Shown: positions 10,575 through 22,303, numbered from the stretch's first letter. The stretch is DNA of 64,000 nt from Rhododendron vialii (GCF_030253575.1 NC_080557.1:43910501-43974500), one strand, 5' to 3'. A program made the numbers and translations. The notes: generated from the sequence alone by a model not told the origin.

Positions 10575-13500
10575 TCATGTGTTCACAGCTGTAATGCAGG
10601 CACCATTGCCACTCCAAAACTTTTCATAACACAGTTCCCAAGCCTTCCTAATCTCATCTAATTCTGCTTCTTTAATGCTTGTATTTGCATCCAATGTCTC
10701 AATCCATCCTTTCCAAGGAGATTTTGAAGGATCCAAGAATTGAGAGACTTGAGGTAACATTACAGAATTGTAGAACTCATCAACGACCTTCAAAATTTCT
10801 TCTGATTCAACCAAAGACAGCATTTCAGGCCTTGTAACATTGCCAGGTCGATTTCTCAAGACAAAATTGTTTCCCCTCAAAACTAGAACTTCAGATGGGG
10901 CCAGGGGTAAGATAATCCGAGCAAACTTGGCCAGTGACAACTTGAGAACATCTCTGGGGAGCAACTTACGCTTGACAGCAACAGCCGTCCCAACCATTTT
11001 GCGGATCTGCACAAGTGAGTTATGCAACGCTTAGAACTACATAATTAGGTAACACAAAACTGATTGATCATTCTGTATTTGATTTTACTCAAGAGATGCG
11101 AAGTACTGTCACAGTTTGTAAACTTTGTATTTTTTTGATCCGCACAGTTCGTAAACTTGACCTCAAGCAATCTCAGCCGGGTAAGAAGCATAAAAAAGGT
11201 AATTTTTCTTGTCAATCTGAGTCTCATACGTAAATAAGGCAAGCCAAAGAGAGAGGGAACCAAGCATATTAGCAGATGTCTAGACCTTCCAGCAATAATG
11301 ACTGTGGCGGAATCTGAGTAGCTTTAGGTAAGGGTTAGGTTTAGGGCTTTCTTGGGTTGGGCTCGGCCCTTTCTTGTTTGGGCTGAGCTCTTTGTTTTTC
11401 TTGGGCTGTAATTTCTAATCTGGGCAGTTTATGGCCCTCAGGTGTTTGGGCTTGGCCCGTTTTTGTTTTTGTTTTTGTTTTTTTGAAGTTTGGCCTTTGG
11501 CTCTCCTGGGTGTTTGGGCTTAGTCCATCTTGGTGTTTTCTATCAACCCGTGGTTGATTTCCCCTCCCCTCTCCCCCCCCACTTGATGTACCCATTATCA
11601 AGATTCCTAATAATATTTTTTCGTTTCAAAAAAAAAAAAAAAAAGACTTGCGAAATCTGTAGCCATAGGAATATGTTTGAGGATCACATTAAACCTAAAA
11701 TATGCTCCTTGTATGTATCAATTCAACAATAACTTTAGACTAGACTAAATAATTTCATTTCTTTGATGAACAATTGAAGTGGATGATGTTTTTCGCGATA
11801 GACTACTAACACAGAACACGTACTCTTTGTAGATGTTTGTTTTCCCAGTTGCACCCAACACTAGATGCTCATATTACAACAGCTAACCAGAAAAGATGGA
11901 AAAAGCAAGCACTACCTGTTTTACCCCCGAGACTTACTTGATGTAACATGAATGATTCCCCAAAGATGGAGATCTCAACATAATTCATACCAAGAAACTG
12001 CTCAAGCTTTCCACAAGAACAGCGCAAAATCTTTCTAAAGTGGGAAGCACTGAGTCTGTCTTTTTCATGAGGTTCATGTAGCCATCTGGCACGAACTGCT
12101 AAAACTGGTTCATGGTCCTTCAAATTATTCCCATGCTCATCATTACTATGTACAGGATGTTTGTCAGAAGCAATGGGTCGTGATATACCATTATCATTTC
12201 CCTGGACATCCATTGCAGCCATGTCATCTGCACCAAGAGTTTCTTCTCCATCACTTTGATCCGACTCAGAACATCTTGCTTTTCCGTCCTCTATAGATAA
12301 TTGTTTTGCAGAATTTCTTTTCCTATATTTGGATCGTATTGTATAGTTGTGGAATGGATGTTCTCCCTGCAATACAGTTCAAACAAAAAGCAATATTGTA
12401 AACGTAATGGATGGTCCCCCGAACAACCAGTACATACATTGCCTATTTTCTGCAAAGACCATGAACCTGTGAAAGTATCTTCTATGTATCTTGTTGTATT
12501 GTTTTAATTAAGGCATAGATTAGGGTATCATATCTCATTGTATCTCCAATTAAGGCATAGATTAGGCGTATCTTTTTCTGTACCCTTTCTAGGATTAGTT
12601 TCCCTCTATTTAAACATTTGTTAGCCTTGTATTATTTCTCTCAATAAGCAATACAGTTTTGTTTCTTTTCTCTCTCATTGGTTCTGTCACATGGTATCAA
12701 AGCCTAAATCCTAGGCTGTTCCGTTAGTCACCCACAGTCAGTATCTCCCTCTCTCCCTCAGTCTAACCCTAATCAGTCAGCTTAACGACCTGTTCTGAAA
12801 GTCAGTAACTTCAGACCACCGGCATTTTGACCCCGATAAACCTCCGTCATTCGGTATTCAGTCCTGTCCGAACCAGATCTGAAACTCAGCAGTTTCTCAG
12901 ACAACTCCGACAGTTCTTCGACTTCAAACTTCGTTGCCAATCATCGACGAACTCTGACAGCCCTTGAATCTGCCTCCTCAGTCTTTTCTAGCCTTCTACA
13001 GACTTCACCCATCGCTCAATCACCTCCGGCGAACTCACCAGAACCCCAGAGCACCTCCGGCGACCACTGTAACGACTCCAGCAACTTCCATAGCATCTCT
13101 GGTGACTCTTCTCTGCATCTGTGTGGTAATCAACAAATTTTGTGCACTGCTACACATCGTTTGGACTGTGTTTCACTTTATTCTTCACTTTTTGGTACTG
13201 TTCAGCACTATTTTGCCTTATTTGGGTACTGTTGCGCACTGTTAAGGTGCTGTTTGGACACTGTTCGGCACTATTCTGCACTGTTTGGGGCTGTTCGGTA
13301 CTAATCAGCACTGAACGGGTGCTGTTTTTCTCAGTTTGGGACTATTCATGACTGATAGGGCACCTATTTAGCACTATCTGGGTCCTGAATCATCTGTTTT
13401 GGCATTATTTTGTCAGTTTCTACTATTGGTAGTGTTCCATCTTCCCTTTTATTTGAGCAATTTGAGCAATATCAGGTTTTAATGGCAGTCATTCAGCAGG

Positions 13501-16500
13501 ATCCATCACAAGCTTCTTCTATGGTTACTACTCAGTCAGGTTTGAATGGTTCTTATACCACAGGTATCTTACCCACTACTTGGATTTTTTATTCTGGTTC
13601 CTCCCATCATATGACTCCTAATTTGTCTCTCCTAATTGCATTTCCCTTGCCTCCCCATCTGTATTGCCACTGCAAATGACTCCCCTATGAATGTTGTTTC
13701 CATTGGTTCCATTCTTCCTACCTCTGGCTCTTTCTTGTCGATCTCGAATGTATTCTATGTTCCTTAATTGTCTTTAAGTCTTCTTTCTATTAGTCAATTG
13801 TCTGATTCCGGATTTGATGTCCTATTTTCCTCTTCTGGTTGTGTTGTGCAAGATCAGGTATCCAAGAAACAGATTGGGACCGGGAGTAGAGTTGTTGATC
13901 TCTGCATTATGGAGAGCTTGCATGTTCCTATAGAATCTACCTCCACAGCCATGTCATCGTTTTCCCTAGATCATAATTCCTCCCCCTTTCATCTTTGGCA
14001 TTTTAGGACATTTGTCTAGTGAACGTCTAAAACTTTTGGTTAAATTAGGTCTTTTGGGAAATATTTCTGTTAGTGACATTTCAGAGTGCAGTGGTTGTAA
14101 GTTTGCAAAAATGTCTGCTTTGCCATTTAATAGAAGTATCTTAGTAACTACTTCTCCTTTTCAAGTCGTTCATAATGATCTATGGGGTCCATCTCCGGTT
14201 GCCACTAAAGGTGGTTTTGTCTATTATGTCTCTTTTGTTGATGACTATAGTAGGTATTCGTGGGTTTACTTGATGACGCGCAAGTCTGATTTCTTCCAAA
14301 TTTATCGTACTTTTCATGTCATGGTTCAAACCCAATTTTCTACCACTATTAAAATTCTTAGTTCTGATTTGGGTGGGGAATATTCTCTCTCTGAGTTAGT
14401 TGTATTCTTAGATACACATGAGACTATTCATCAATCATCTTGTACTGACACTCATTCCCAAAATGGTAGGGCTGAAAGAAAGTATCGTCACCTTCTTGAT
14501 ATTGTTGTTGTCCTCAGTGCCTTCTGTTTTCTGGGGAGAAATTGTACTCACTGCAGCCTATCTTCTGAATCGGATGCCCACTCCTCTTTTATCTGGCAGT
14601 TCTCCTAATGAGCGGCTCTATCGTCAGGTTCCTAATTACTCTCTCCCTCGCATGTTTGGTTCTACTTGTTTTGTCCTTCTCTCCAAGAAAGATCGCACCA
14701 AGCTTAGTGCCCGTTGCGTCTTGTGTCTTCTTGGGTTATGACATTAATCAGAAAGGCTATCGGTATTATGATTCTGTCTCCAAAAAGCTATATGTCTCTA
14801 GGCATGTAACCTTCTTAGAGCATCTCCCATTTTTTACTCTTCCTCCCAAAGCTGCTCCTATAGCCAAAGAGGATTTGATTCGTATTGACCCCTTCCCTAC
14901 GGGTGTGCCTACAGAAGAATATACCTCCACACTTGAGGCGTCTGATATTTCTGTAGCTCCCTCAGTTTCACCTCGCCAGGCTCCTATTTCCCTGTTCCCC
15001 ACGGTCTACTCCCGTCTTGCAGCTTCTCCACCTCCTCCTCCCAGCCCTCCTGCCCCACAATCTGTCTCAAAGGATCCTGATCCGCCTGCTCACCGGTATC
15101 CTACTTGTGAAAATCGTCATCTACCGGTAAAATATGTCTTTACTAATACTTGTTTCTCAGCTTCTTATCGTTCATTTCTTTCTCGGATTCACACTTATTT
15201 TGAGCCTAGGTCCTATAAAGAAGCTTGTAATGATCCCAATTGGGTGGATGCCATGAATGCCGAGCTCACTGCTCTTGCTCAAAATCATACTTGGGAGTTG
15301 ATTCCGCTACCGGACGGTAAAAATCTTATTGGTTGCAAATGGGTCTACAAGGTCAAGACTCATTCTGATGGTTCTTTGGAGAGGTATAAGGCCCGCTTAG
15401 TTGCTCAGGGGTTTTGTCAGGAGTATGGGATTGATTATGAGACCTTCGCTCCTGTTGCCAAAATGACCAATATTTGCACCTTGATCTCTGTCGCTGCTGT
15501 GAACCAATGGCCTCTTTATCAGTTGGATGTGAAGAATGCGTTTCTCAATGGGTATCTCTCTGAAGAGGTTTATATGCGTCCTCCTCCAGGCTTCTCTCAT
15601 CCTTCTGGCCTTGTCTGTTGCCTGCGTCGTGCCCTATATAGCTTGAAACAGTCCCCTCGTGCTTGGTATGCACGATTTCAAGATGTGGCTCTTCAAATCG
15701 GTTTTCAGCCTAGTATGCATGACTCTGCTCTCTTTCTTTCTCCGTCACACATCTCATGGTCTGGTTCTTCTCTTATTGTATGTTGCTATGATCATCACTG
15801 GTTCTGATCCTGTTGCTATTAATGAGGTGAAATGTCATCTATTTCGTGAGTTTAAGATGAAAGACTTGGGCCCTCTTCGGTATTTTCTTGGCATTGAGGT
15901 TGCTTCCTCTCCTAAAGGGTATTTCTGGGACAGTTGAAGTATGCTCCCGATATCCTTCACCGTGCTCGTCTCACTGATACCAAAGGTCCAAAACTATGGA
16001 CACCCCTCTTGAACTTCATGCCAAGTTCTCTGCTTCTGATGGTGTTCCTTTTGAGGATCCTATGGAATACCGTGAGTTGGTGGATTGTTTGGTTTATCTT
16101 ACTTTGACTCGACCAGATATTGCCTATGCCATTCATATCGTTAGTCAGTTTGTTTCTGCTCCTCGGTCTACACATTGGGCAGCCCTGTTACGTATTTTGT
16201 GTTATGTTCATGGAACTCTTCATCAGTGTCTTCTGCTTTCTTCTACCTCGAGTTTGACTCTCCAAGCTTATGTTGATGCTGATTGGGCCGGTGAGCGACC
16301 GCAAATCCACCTTTGGCCTTTGTGTCTTTTTGGGAGATTCTCTTATCTCCCAAAAAGAGAATCAAAAAGCAAAAAGCAATCTGTTGTTGCTCGCTCTACT
16401 GCTGAAGCTGAATATCGTGCTATGGCTCACGCTACTTCCAAAATAGTGTGGCTTCGTTGGCTTCTATCGAATATGGGTGTCTCTGTGTCCCTTCTTACAC

Positions 16501-19500
16501 CTCTTTATTGCGATAACAAGAATGCTATTCAGATTGCCCATATCTTCCATGAGCGCACAAAGCATATTGAAATCAATTGCCATTTTGTTCATCAACATCT
16601 TTAGTCCGGCACCATTACCTTACCTTTTGTTTCGTCTACACTGCAGTTGATTGACTTCTTTACGAAGACCCACACTGCTGCTCGTTTCCGCTTCCTCCTT
16701 GATAAACTCTCGATGCTCTCCGCCATCGCATCCTAAGTTTGAGGGGAGTGTGTGAAAGTATCTTCTATGTATCTTTTTGTATTGTTTTAATTAAGGCATA
16801 GATTAGGCGTATCTTTTTCTGTATCCTTTCTAGGATTAGTTTCCCTCAATTTAAACATTTGTTACCCTTGTATTATTTCTCTCAATAAGCAATACAGTTT
16901 TGTTTCTTCTCTCTCTCATTGGTTCTGTCACAGAACCAAGAAGTTCCAAAATATCTCAATGACAATGCATGATTGCTTTCATCTTAATGATCACACCAGA
17001 AGACTTTTTCATGCAATCCCAACTATGTACTGAAACATCTGTAGCAACTAAAGATTTGAAATTATATTCTGTGTTTTGGCTTTGCTAGGGTACAAAAAAG
17101 CATCTTGGCTATGTAACTAGCAACGTCAGGCACAAACAACACAAAAAAAGAGGAAATTTGAAGTTACCTCAAAAGTATTCAAAATATGATTGAAGTCTGA
17201 CAGATGATAATCAATTTCAGATGGGGTGAAATTATTTTTTATTCCAATAATTTCAGCAGGCAGCAGGTAAGAATACTTGCGGATGTTGCATTCCCTTCTA
17301 GCATCAAAGCTCCTGAAATAGGTGATCAAAAAAAAAGGAATTAGGAAGTATACCAGAAAGTGGGAACATCAAATGCTAAAAGTCACTAATAACAGTGGGG
17401 TACATAGAAAAAGAGATCTGGTGCAAAAAAAAAAAGGGTCATGATGCGCCATATTCATGGAAAATGAAGTGGAGGATGTCAGGAATATCTAAGGAACGAC
17501 TTAAAAGTATATGCCATAGGGTAGGATCATGGGCTACTCACAAGAATATGGTTCTCAAGATAGTAATTCAATTATCACAGGCCCAACCAAAAAAATCTAC
17601 CAGAACTGACAAAAGAAAGTTTAGTAGAAAGTGCCAATGTGCCATACATTGTACAGGCTTAAAAATCTGATGAACAATCTCACCTTTGTGAAGGCAAAAT
17701 GCTGAAAACTTTGACATTGTTAGGAAGATGAGCATTCACATAATTTGCAAGAGCAATGCCATTAGGGTTTTCCTTCCATGCATTTTCAGGAACTTCCATT
17801 TTTAGGGATATCATGGTCGCCAAGGAGTGAACCTAAAACAAAAATGACCAGAGACATGTGATTACTTTACGCATCAATTGAAGTCAAACAAAATATTTTG
17901 TTGGTAAAACAGGGGCAGGCAATATAAGCAACATGAAGGCTTTTCAAGCGACTCACTCCTTTATCAGTTCGGCTACTTCTGGCCCATCCAATCTTATGCA
18001 AATTCCCAAAATTACTATCTCGAATCCCACCAGCTTTAAAAATGGCATTTTCCAATTCTCCCTCAATGGCTACATTACAAAAAATTCTCAATGCTTTAGA
18101 GAAATTCCAACCGCAGTAGCTAGGTGGATGAAATATGTAGTGTAGTCAAAGCTTTTGTCAAATTCAAAAGCGGAAAGACACTAATTAATGCAGAATAATC
18201 ACATATATACAGAGCAAACATTTATGATACTCCTAAGCAAGACTCACTTACGATGCCATCGGAAATGATAAGCCATATGAATCGAGGCCATTCTTTAGTA
18301 ATGATCCAGAATAGTATAAACATAAACTTAAGTTTTAGACTAAGAATGTTAGACTGTTAAGTCCATGCAAAATATTTACAATTGAATATTGCCACAACAC
18401 GTTGACAAAGAAATAAAGGATATCACCACAACACTGAGGTAGCAAATTTCAAGTTGGAAAGATGGTCTATCAATGAACTTCATTTAGAATGAAAATGAAA
18501 ACAACAGTTAGCAGGTTTCTGCGCGAACACATGCCAGCCCAGCCTAGCATAACCAGAAGTCTACATGAAATTAAGAAATACCGAAGCCATTTGCCAAAAA
18601 CAAAACAATTTACATCATGGGGACATAATAAGCTTAAATGTGAGAAAAACAAACTATCCATACGCAATTGCATCAAACAAGGTAAGCTTATTAGCAACAG
18701 GGTAAGAAATTTCGTCAATTGGTGTCGTTTATATTTTTTACCCAAAAAGATGGATTGCTTCAACCAATCTCTACAACATTAAATAATTTAACATACTTGC
18801 TTATTTTCAATTTAATCCACCTTACCTCATTTTCCAAAAACTAAAAGCCTTTCTTAATAACTTTTTTTATTAGATTGATGCTAAAGTTCTACACAACAAG
18901 ATCACATTGACCTCAAATGATGGCATTACAACATAAAAACCAAACGAGAAGATTGAACTCGACCTCCTATCAGATGACCTCATACGTCATTATCCAACGT
19001 GGCCCCGCCCATATGACAAAAATTTCTGAAACGCAAAACTTTGTTCTCCTTTTTCCATCCATTTCCATAGCAATCAAAGTCCAGTATACTTCTTCCATTC
19101 TCTTGACTAAGTTCAACAAAAATAAATGGAGCACAAAGGGGGGCCGCAAATCAAACTGAGTTGTTCGCAAGCAGCTCGGGTTCGGCTTGGCTTGACTCCT
19201 TGGTGAACGAGTCAAGCTCAGCTTGCGTCTCAAGCTTGTTTAGTAAACAAGCCGAGCTCAAGCTATTTGCAACTCGGCTTGTTTATAGAGACTTGTTCCG
19301 TAAACGAACGAAGCTCGAACACCTCAATACTAAATGAGCCAAGCTTGAGCGCAATTTTTTGGGCTTGACTCAACTCGTGCAAGACTAATTTTCAACAAGC
19401 CAAGCTCGAACACTTCAAAGCTCGGCTCGGCTCGCACGAGAAGAAAAAGATGTGGAAAAGGCTTGAAAATAGGTCATAAACTTAAGCTTTAGACCAAGAA

Positions 19501-21391
19501 TGCTAGCCCGTTAAGTGCATGCAAAATATGTAGAATTAAATATAACCACAACACATTGATTGAGGGAAAAAAAAGGGATATGACCACTACACTGAGGTAG
19601 CAAATTCCAAGTTGAAAGGTCAATCAATGAACTACATTTAGAATGCAAACAACAGTTAACAAGTTTCTGCGAGAACACATGCCAGCCCAGCCTAGTATAA
19701 ACCAAAAGTCTACATTAAATTAAGAAACACCGAAGCCATTTACCAAAAAGAAAACAAATTACATCATGGGGACATAAATTATAATAATAAGCTTAAATGT
19801 GCGAAAGACAAACAATCCAAACCCAATTGCAACAAACAAGATAAGTTTATTAGCAACGAGGTAGTAATAAGATAATAACAAAAAAATACCATCTGTATAG
19901 GTTTCTAACTTTCTATATGTCTATATAGTAGATATAGGCAATAGCTTCCTAGTTAATCCTAACTAGCGTCTAATGTTGATTTTTTAACACCTAAAGAGGC
20001 AGTTCCAGTGGACCAACTACATCCACTAGGCTTAGGTCAGGGGAGCTTTGCTCTAATCTACCTTCCCATAAGTGGCCACTCCAGAAATAACTAGTGTCTA
20101 ATGTTGATTTTTGAACACCTAAAGAGGCAGTTCAAGTGGACCAACTACATCCACTAGGCTTAGGTCAGGGGAGGTTCGCTCTAATCTGGCTTCCCATAAG
20201 TGGTCACTCCAGAAATTTCGTCAATTGGTGTCGTTTATATTTTTTACCCGAAAAGTTGAACTGCTTCAACCAATCTCTACAACATGAAATTACTTATAAA
20301 ACTTACTCATTTTCAACTTAATCGACATTGCCTCATTTTCCAAAAACTAAAGCCTATTTCTTAATACCTTTGCTTACTAGAAATTTTTTTTTTTGAACCG
20401 GACTTTTGCTAACTAAATTGATGCTAAAGTTCTACACAATAAGATCACATCAACCTCAAATGATGTCATTACAAAATAAAAACCAAACGACAAGATTGAA
20501 CTCGACCTCCTATTAGATGACCCCATACTTAATTATTCAACGTAGCCCTGAGTCTGCCCATGTGACGAAAATTCTGAAACGCAAAACTTTGTTCTTTTTT
20601 CATCCATTTTCATAGCAATCAAGGTATATTCCATTCTCATGACTATGTTCAACGAAAATAAACGGAGCACAAAGACCGCAAACGAAACCGAGCTGTTCGC
20701 GAGAGGCGAGGCGAGGCTCGTTATGGGCTCGGGTTGGCTCGACTCATTAGTAAACTGAGACGAGCTCGAGCTCGCGTCTGAAGCTCCTCTAGTAAATGAG
20801 TCGAGCGCAAGTTATTGTAACTCGGCTTGTTTCGTAAACGAACCAAGCTCGAACACCTCAATAGTCAATACTAAATGAGCCGAGCTTGAGTTTGATTTTT
20901 TGGCTCGAGCTAGACTAGTTTTTGAACAAGCCGAGCTCGAACACTTTAAAGCTCGGCTAGCAAGAGTGAGTTTTTGAATGTCTTACTGGACAGTGAGGGT
21001 ACATCTTTTTGCAACTGCAGTCCTGCAAATTTGAAACAAATCTAAAGTCAAATACAGTATCTCGAAACTAGTACACTATAAACAAACACTGCGAGGAGTA
21101 TATATACGCAATGAGGTGTAGACACAGGAGAGGGAACTGGCCTCTATAATCAGTTCCGACGTATCCGACCCGCATTACGACTTTCTTTTTTCGGAAAGGC
21201 TCCCATTTATCGCCGCCTACGTGGTGGTTCGCGTGGTGCGAAGGCGGCGGCGGCGCAGGTGAGGATTGGGCGGCGGTGGGCGGTGAAGAAGCGGAAGAGG
21301 AGAAGTAAATAGGGTTTGAAAATCGGAGGATCGAAGCTGGGATTGGGGAAAGTTTAGAGAGAGAAAATCGGAGGTAAGAGACGGCGGCCAT
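10575..21391 (-). CDS. tRNA pseudouridine synthase, TruA/PUS1 family (7 exons)
   Basis: Exons on the minus strand: 21142-21391, 20987-21022, 17957-18069, 17684-17832, 17168-17312, 11938-12366 and 10575-11006. They total 1554 nt and encode 517 residues, and phases match at every junction. The protein isomerises uridine to pseudouridine in tRNA. Visible family marks are GYVGTDYRG then [18 protein letters not shown], the catalytic [13 protein letters not shown] (catalytic Asp near residue 131), and [15 protein letters not shown] near the C-terminus. The first about 40 residues ([16 protein letters not shown], then Ser/Pro-rich) look like an organelle-targeting peptide. An acidic insert of about 90 residues (in exon 6) separates the central and C-terminal domains. 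I start at ATG 21391 because the earlier in-frame ATG at 21508 lies inside a MITE. Intron 1 appears to be GC-AG. Intron 5 (4.8 kb) holds a copia element, intron 2 a 1.15-kb tandem duplication, and intron 6 a LINE fragment. Family is firm; the exact paralogue is not. Confidence 0.88.
11329..11649 (+). mobile_element. 5'-truncated LINE 3' end in intron 6 of the pseudouridine synthase gene
   Basis: The stretch ends in AATAATATTTTTTCGTTTC followed by a poly(A) run at 11628-11644, as at LINE 3' ends. Imperfect direct repeats flank it: GCGGAATCTGAGTAGCTTTA (from 11307) and GCGAAATCTGTAGCCATAGG (11650-11669). It lies antisense to the host gene and encodes nothing recognisable. Confidence 0.55.
12468..12691 (+). 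repeat. 5' LTR of the copia element (224 bp)
   Basis: This LTR is about 42 bp longer than its partner. The extra segment comes from a duplicated AATTAAGGCATAGATTAGG block separated by GGTATCATATCTCATTG. Apart from it, about five substitutions were counted by eye against the 3' LTR over some 180 aligned bases. Confidence 0.9.
12692..13409 (+). other. Leader of the copia element, with gag largely absent
   Basis: The primer-binding site (12692-12704) is followed by a C/T-rich leader and then, at about 13140-13390, many degenerate copies of a CACTGTTTGG-like unit. No gag capsid or zinc-knuckle (CCHC) sequence is recognisable before the protease region, so gag has been deleted or has decayed beyond recognition. 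Confidence 0.6.
13410..16604 (+). pseudogene. Broken copia pol: protease, integrase, reverse transcriptase, RNase H
   Basis: The domains are spread over several frames. Protease (from 13581) shows [14 protein letters not shown], where the active-site Asp is Tyr (codon 13590-13592). Integrase (about 13980-14480) shows the pre-integrase [32 protein letters not shown] and GRAERKYRH, followed by frame changes near 14480 and 14700. Reverse transcriptase (about 15190-15930) shows [39 protein letters not shown] and [12 protein letters not shown]. The YVDD box is altered and shortened (YVAMIITG at 15779), so both catalytic Asp residues are lost, and there is a further frame change just before it. RNase H (about 16260-16600) shows YVDADWAG, a frame break, then [11 protein letters not shown] and [10 protein letters not shown]. 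The element cannot make working proteins. Confidence 0.88.
16751..16932 (+). repeat. 3' LTR of the copia element (182 bp)
   Basis: Begins TGTGAAAGTATC directly after the polypurine tract and ends TCTGTCACA before the TSD GAACC. It has a single AATTAAGGCATAGATTAGG block where the 5' LTR has two. Confidence 0.9.
18321..20968. repeat. About 1.15-kb tandem duplication in intron 2 of the pseudouridine synthase gene
   Basis: Copy A (18321-19474) and copy B (19475-20968) both start CATAAACTTAAG and run collinearly through shared blocks, for example CATGCCAGCCCAGCCTAG, TACATCATGGGGACATAA, TTTCGTCAATTGGTGTCGTT and GAAACGCAAAACTTTGTTCT. Each ends in a stretch rich in GAGCTCGAAC/CGAGCTCG words (about 19150-19440 and 20690-20960), a dispersed plant repeat type. 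Copy B carries an extra approximately 340 bp (about 19870-20213). No coding capacity. Confidence 0.85.
19961..20216. repeat. 128-bp tandem repeat inside copy B of the intron duplication
   Basis: Two units start AACTAGCGTC (19961) and AACTAGTGTC (20089) and share CACCTAAAGAGGCAGTTC and CATCCACTAGGCTTAGGTCA. The unit is absent from copy A apart from the last bases (GAAATTTCGTCAATTGG), so it was inserted or lost after the larger duplication. Confidence 0.8.
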
Positions 21392-21471
21392 GCGGGTGCG
21401 AGTAGAGCGCCACCGGCCGTTCTTCGCTGGAAGCTGATGTAAGGGCTTGTTAACGAATATCGGGGAGAATA

Positions 21472-21686
21472 CTCCCTCCGTACCATAATAAATATTTATT
21501 CGGTCCACGGAGAACTATAAAATAATGTATTTCTTTTAAGAAAAAATTTAAATTTTTTTTATAAGTTAAAAGAACTCGTCAAGATCTAGTAAATTGTTGA
21601 ATTTTTTTTCAACTTTTCTTATAAAAATTGTATTATTTTTACGTCTCCGTTTTGCGAACCGTACAAATATTATGGGACGGATGGAG
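21472..21686. mobile_element. Stowaway-type MITE just upstream of the pseudouridine synthase start
   Basis: The ends are CTCCCTCCGTACCATAATAA and, on the other strand from the right, CTCCATCCGTCCCATAATAT. The flanks are TA at 21470-21471 and 21687-21688. The left edge is only 81 bp from the chosen ATG (21391), so it lies in the leader or core promoter and supplies an upstream in-frame ATG (21508). Confidence 0.85.
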
Positions 21687-21713
21687 TAAATTATATACAC
21701 AGTTATAAATTTT

Positions 21714-22027
21714 GGGCTTCGCTATTCGCTCTATTTTCCATAACCCGTTAAAAATTTTCAATTATACTAAATAGTTAGTTACCGAAATTGAGATATATTT
21801 TCAGCATCCAATTACCGAAATATAATATTTTTTTCAACAAATATTTACCGAAATTGTATGTTCGGCAGTTGTTTACTGAAAGTTGAACATATTTTCGACA
21901 TGTAGTTACCGAAATATAATCTTGTTTTCAAAAGCAATTTACCGAAATGTTATTTATGATTTTTAACAACTATTTATCGAAATGTAGTGGGCTATGAGAG
22001 CAATAAAGGGCTGCGAATAGCGGCGCC
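21714..22027. mobile_element. Mutator-like element with internal TTACCGAAAT repeats
   Basis: The ends are GGGCTTCGCTATTCGC and, reversed, GGCGCCGCTATTCGC. The 9-bp flanks ATAAATTTT (21705-21713) and TTAAATTTT (22028-22036) differ at one base. Internally, TTACCGAAAT-like words recur about six times (21779-21987) at roughly 30-60 bp spacing. Non-coding. Confidence 0.7.
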
Positions 22028-22303
22028 TTAAATTTTTGTTTCCTTCAAAGCAAAATTTAATTAATTTAGAGAAAATAAATATTTATATCGGATGCGATGT
22101 AAATAATTTAATTTCTTTTCAGTTAACTAGTAGTTTTTAATTGACTAAAATCAGATTAGTGATTAACCACATTTGAGTCACTTGAAAGATTTCAAGAAAT
22201 CGTTTTGGACCTGTTTTAAGGTGGGCCAGGCTTAATTAAGCCCAATAAACCCAACTTGAAAGCCCAGCATCTGGCCCAGAAGTTCAACACATGGCCCGAC
22301 TTT

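Larger units (their letters stand above)
12468..16932 (+). mobile_element. Ty1/copia LTR retrotransposon, defective, in intron 5
   Basis: The element is bounded by LTRs 12468-12691 and 16751-16932, both starting TGTGAAAGTATC and ending TTGGTTCTGTCACA. It is flanked by the 5-bp TSD GAACC at 12463-12467 and 16933-16937. A primer-binding site resembling initiator tRNA-Met (TGGTATCAAAGCC) follows the 5' LTR at 12692, and a purine-rich tract (GAGGGGAGTG, 16741-16750) precedes the 3' LTR. The internal order protease, integrase, reverse transcriptase, RNase H is that of copia elements. Most of gag is missing and pol is interrupted. The element lies antisense in a host intron whose splice sites remain intact. 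Confidence 0.92.

Noticed and set aside
21068..21508. Longer pseudouridine synthase start at ATG 21508
   Set aside because: That ATG and the first residues lie inside or beside a Stowaway MITE, and the downstream Met gives a normal targeting peptide.
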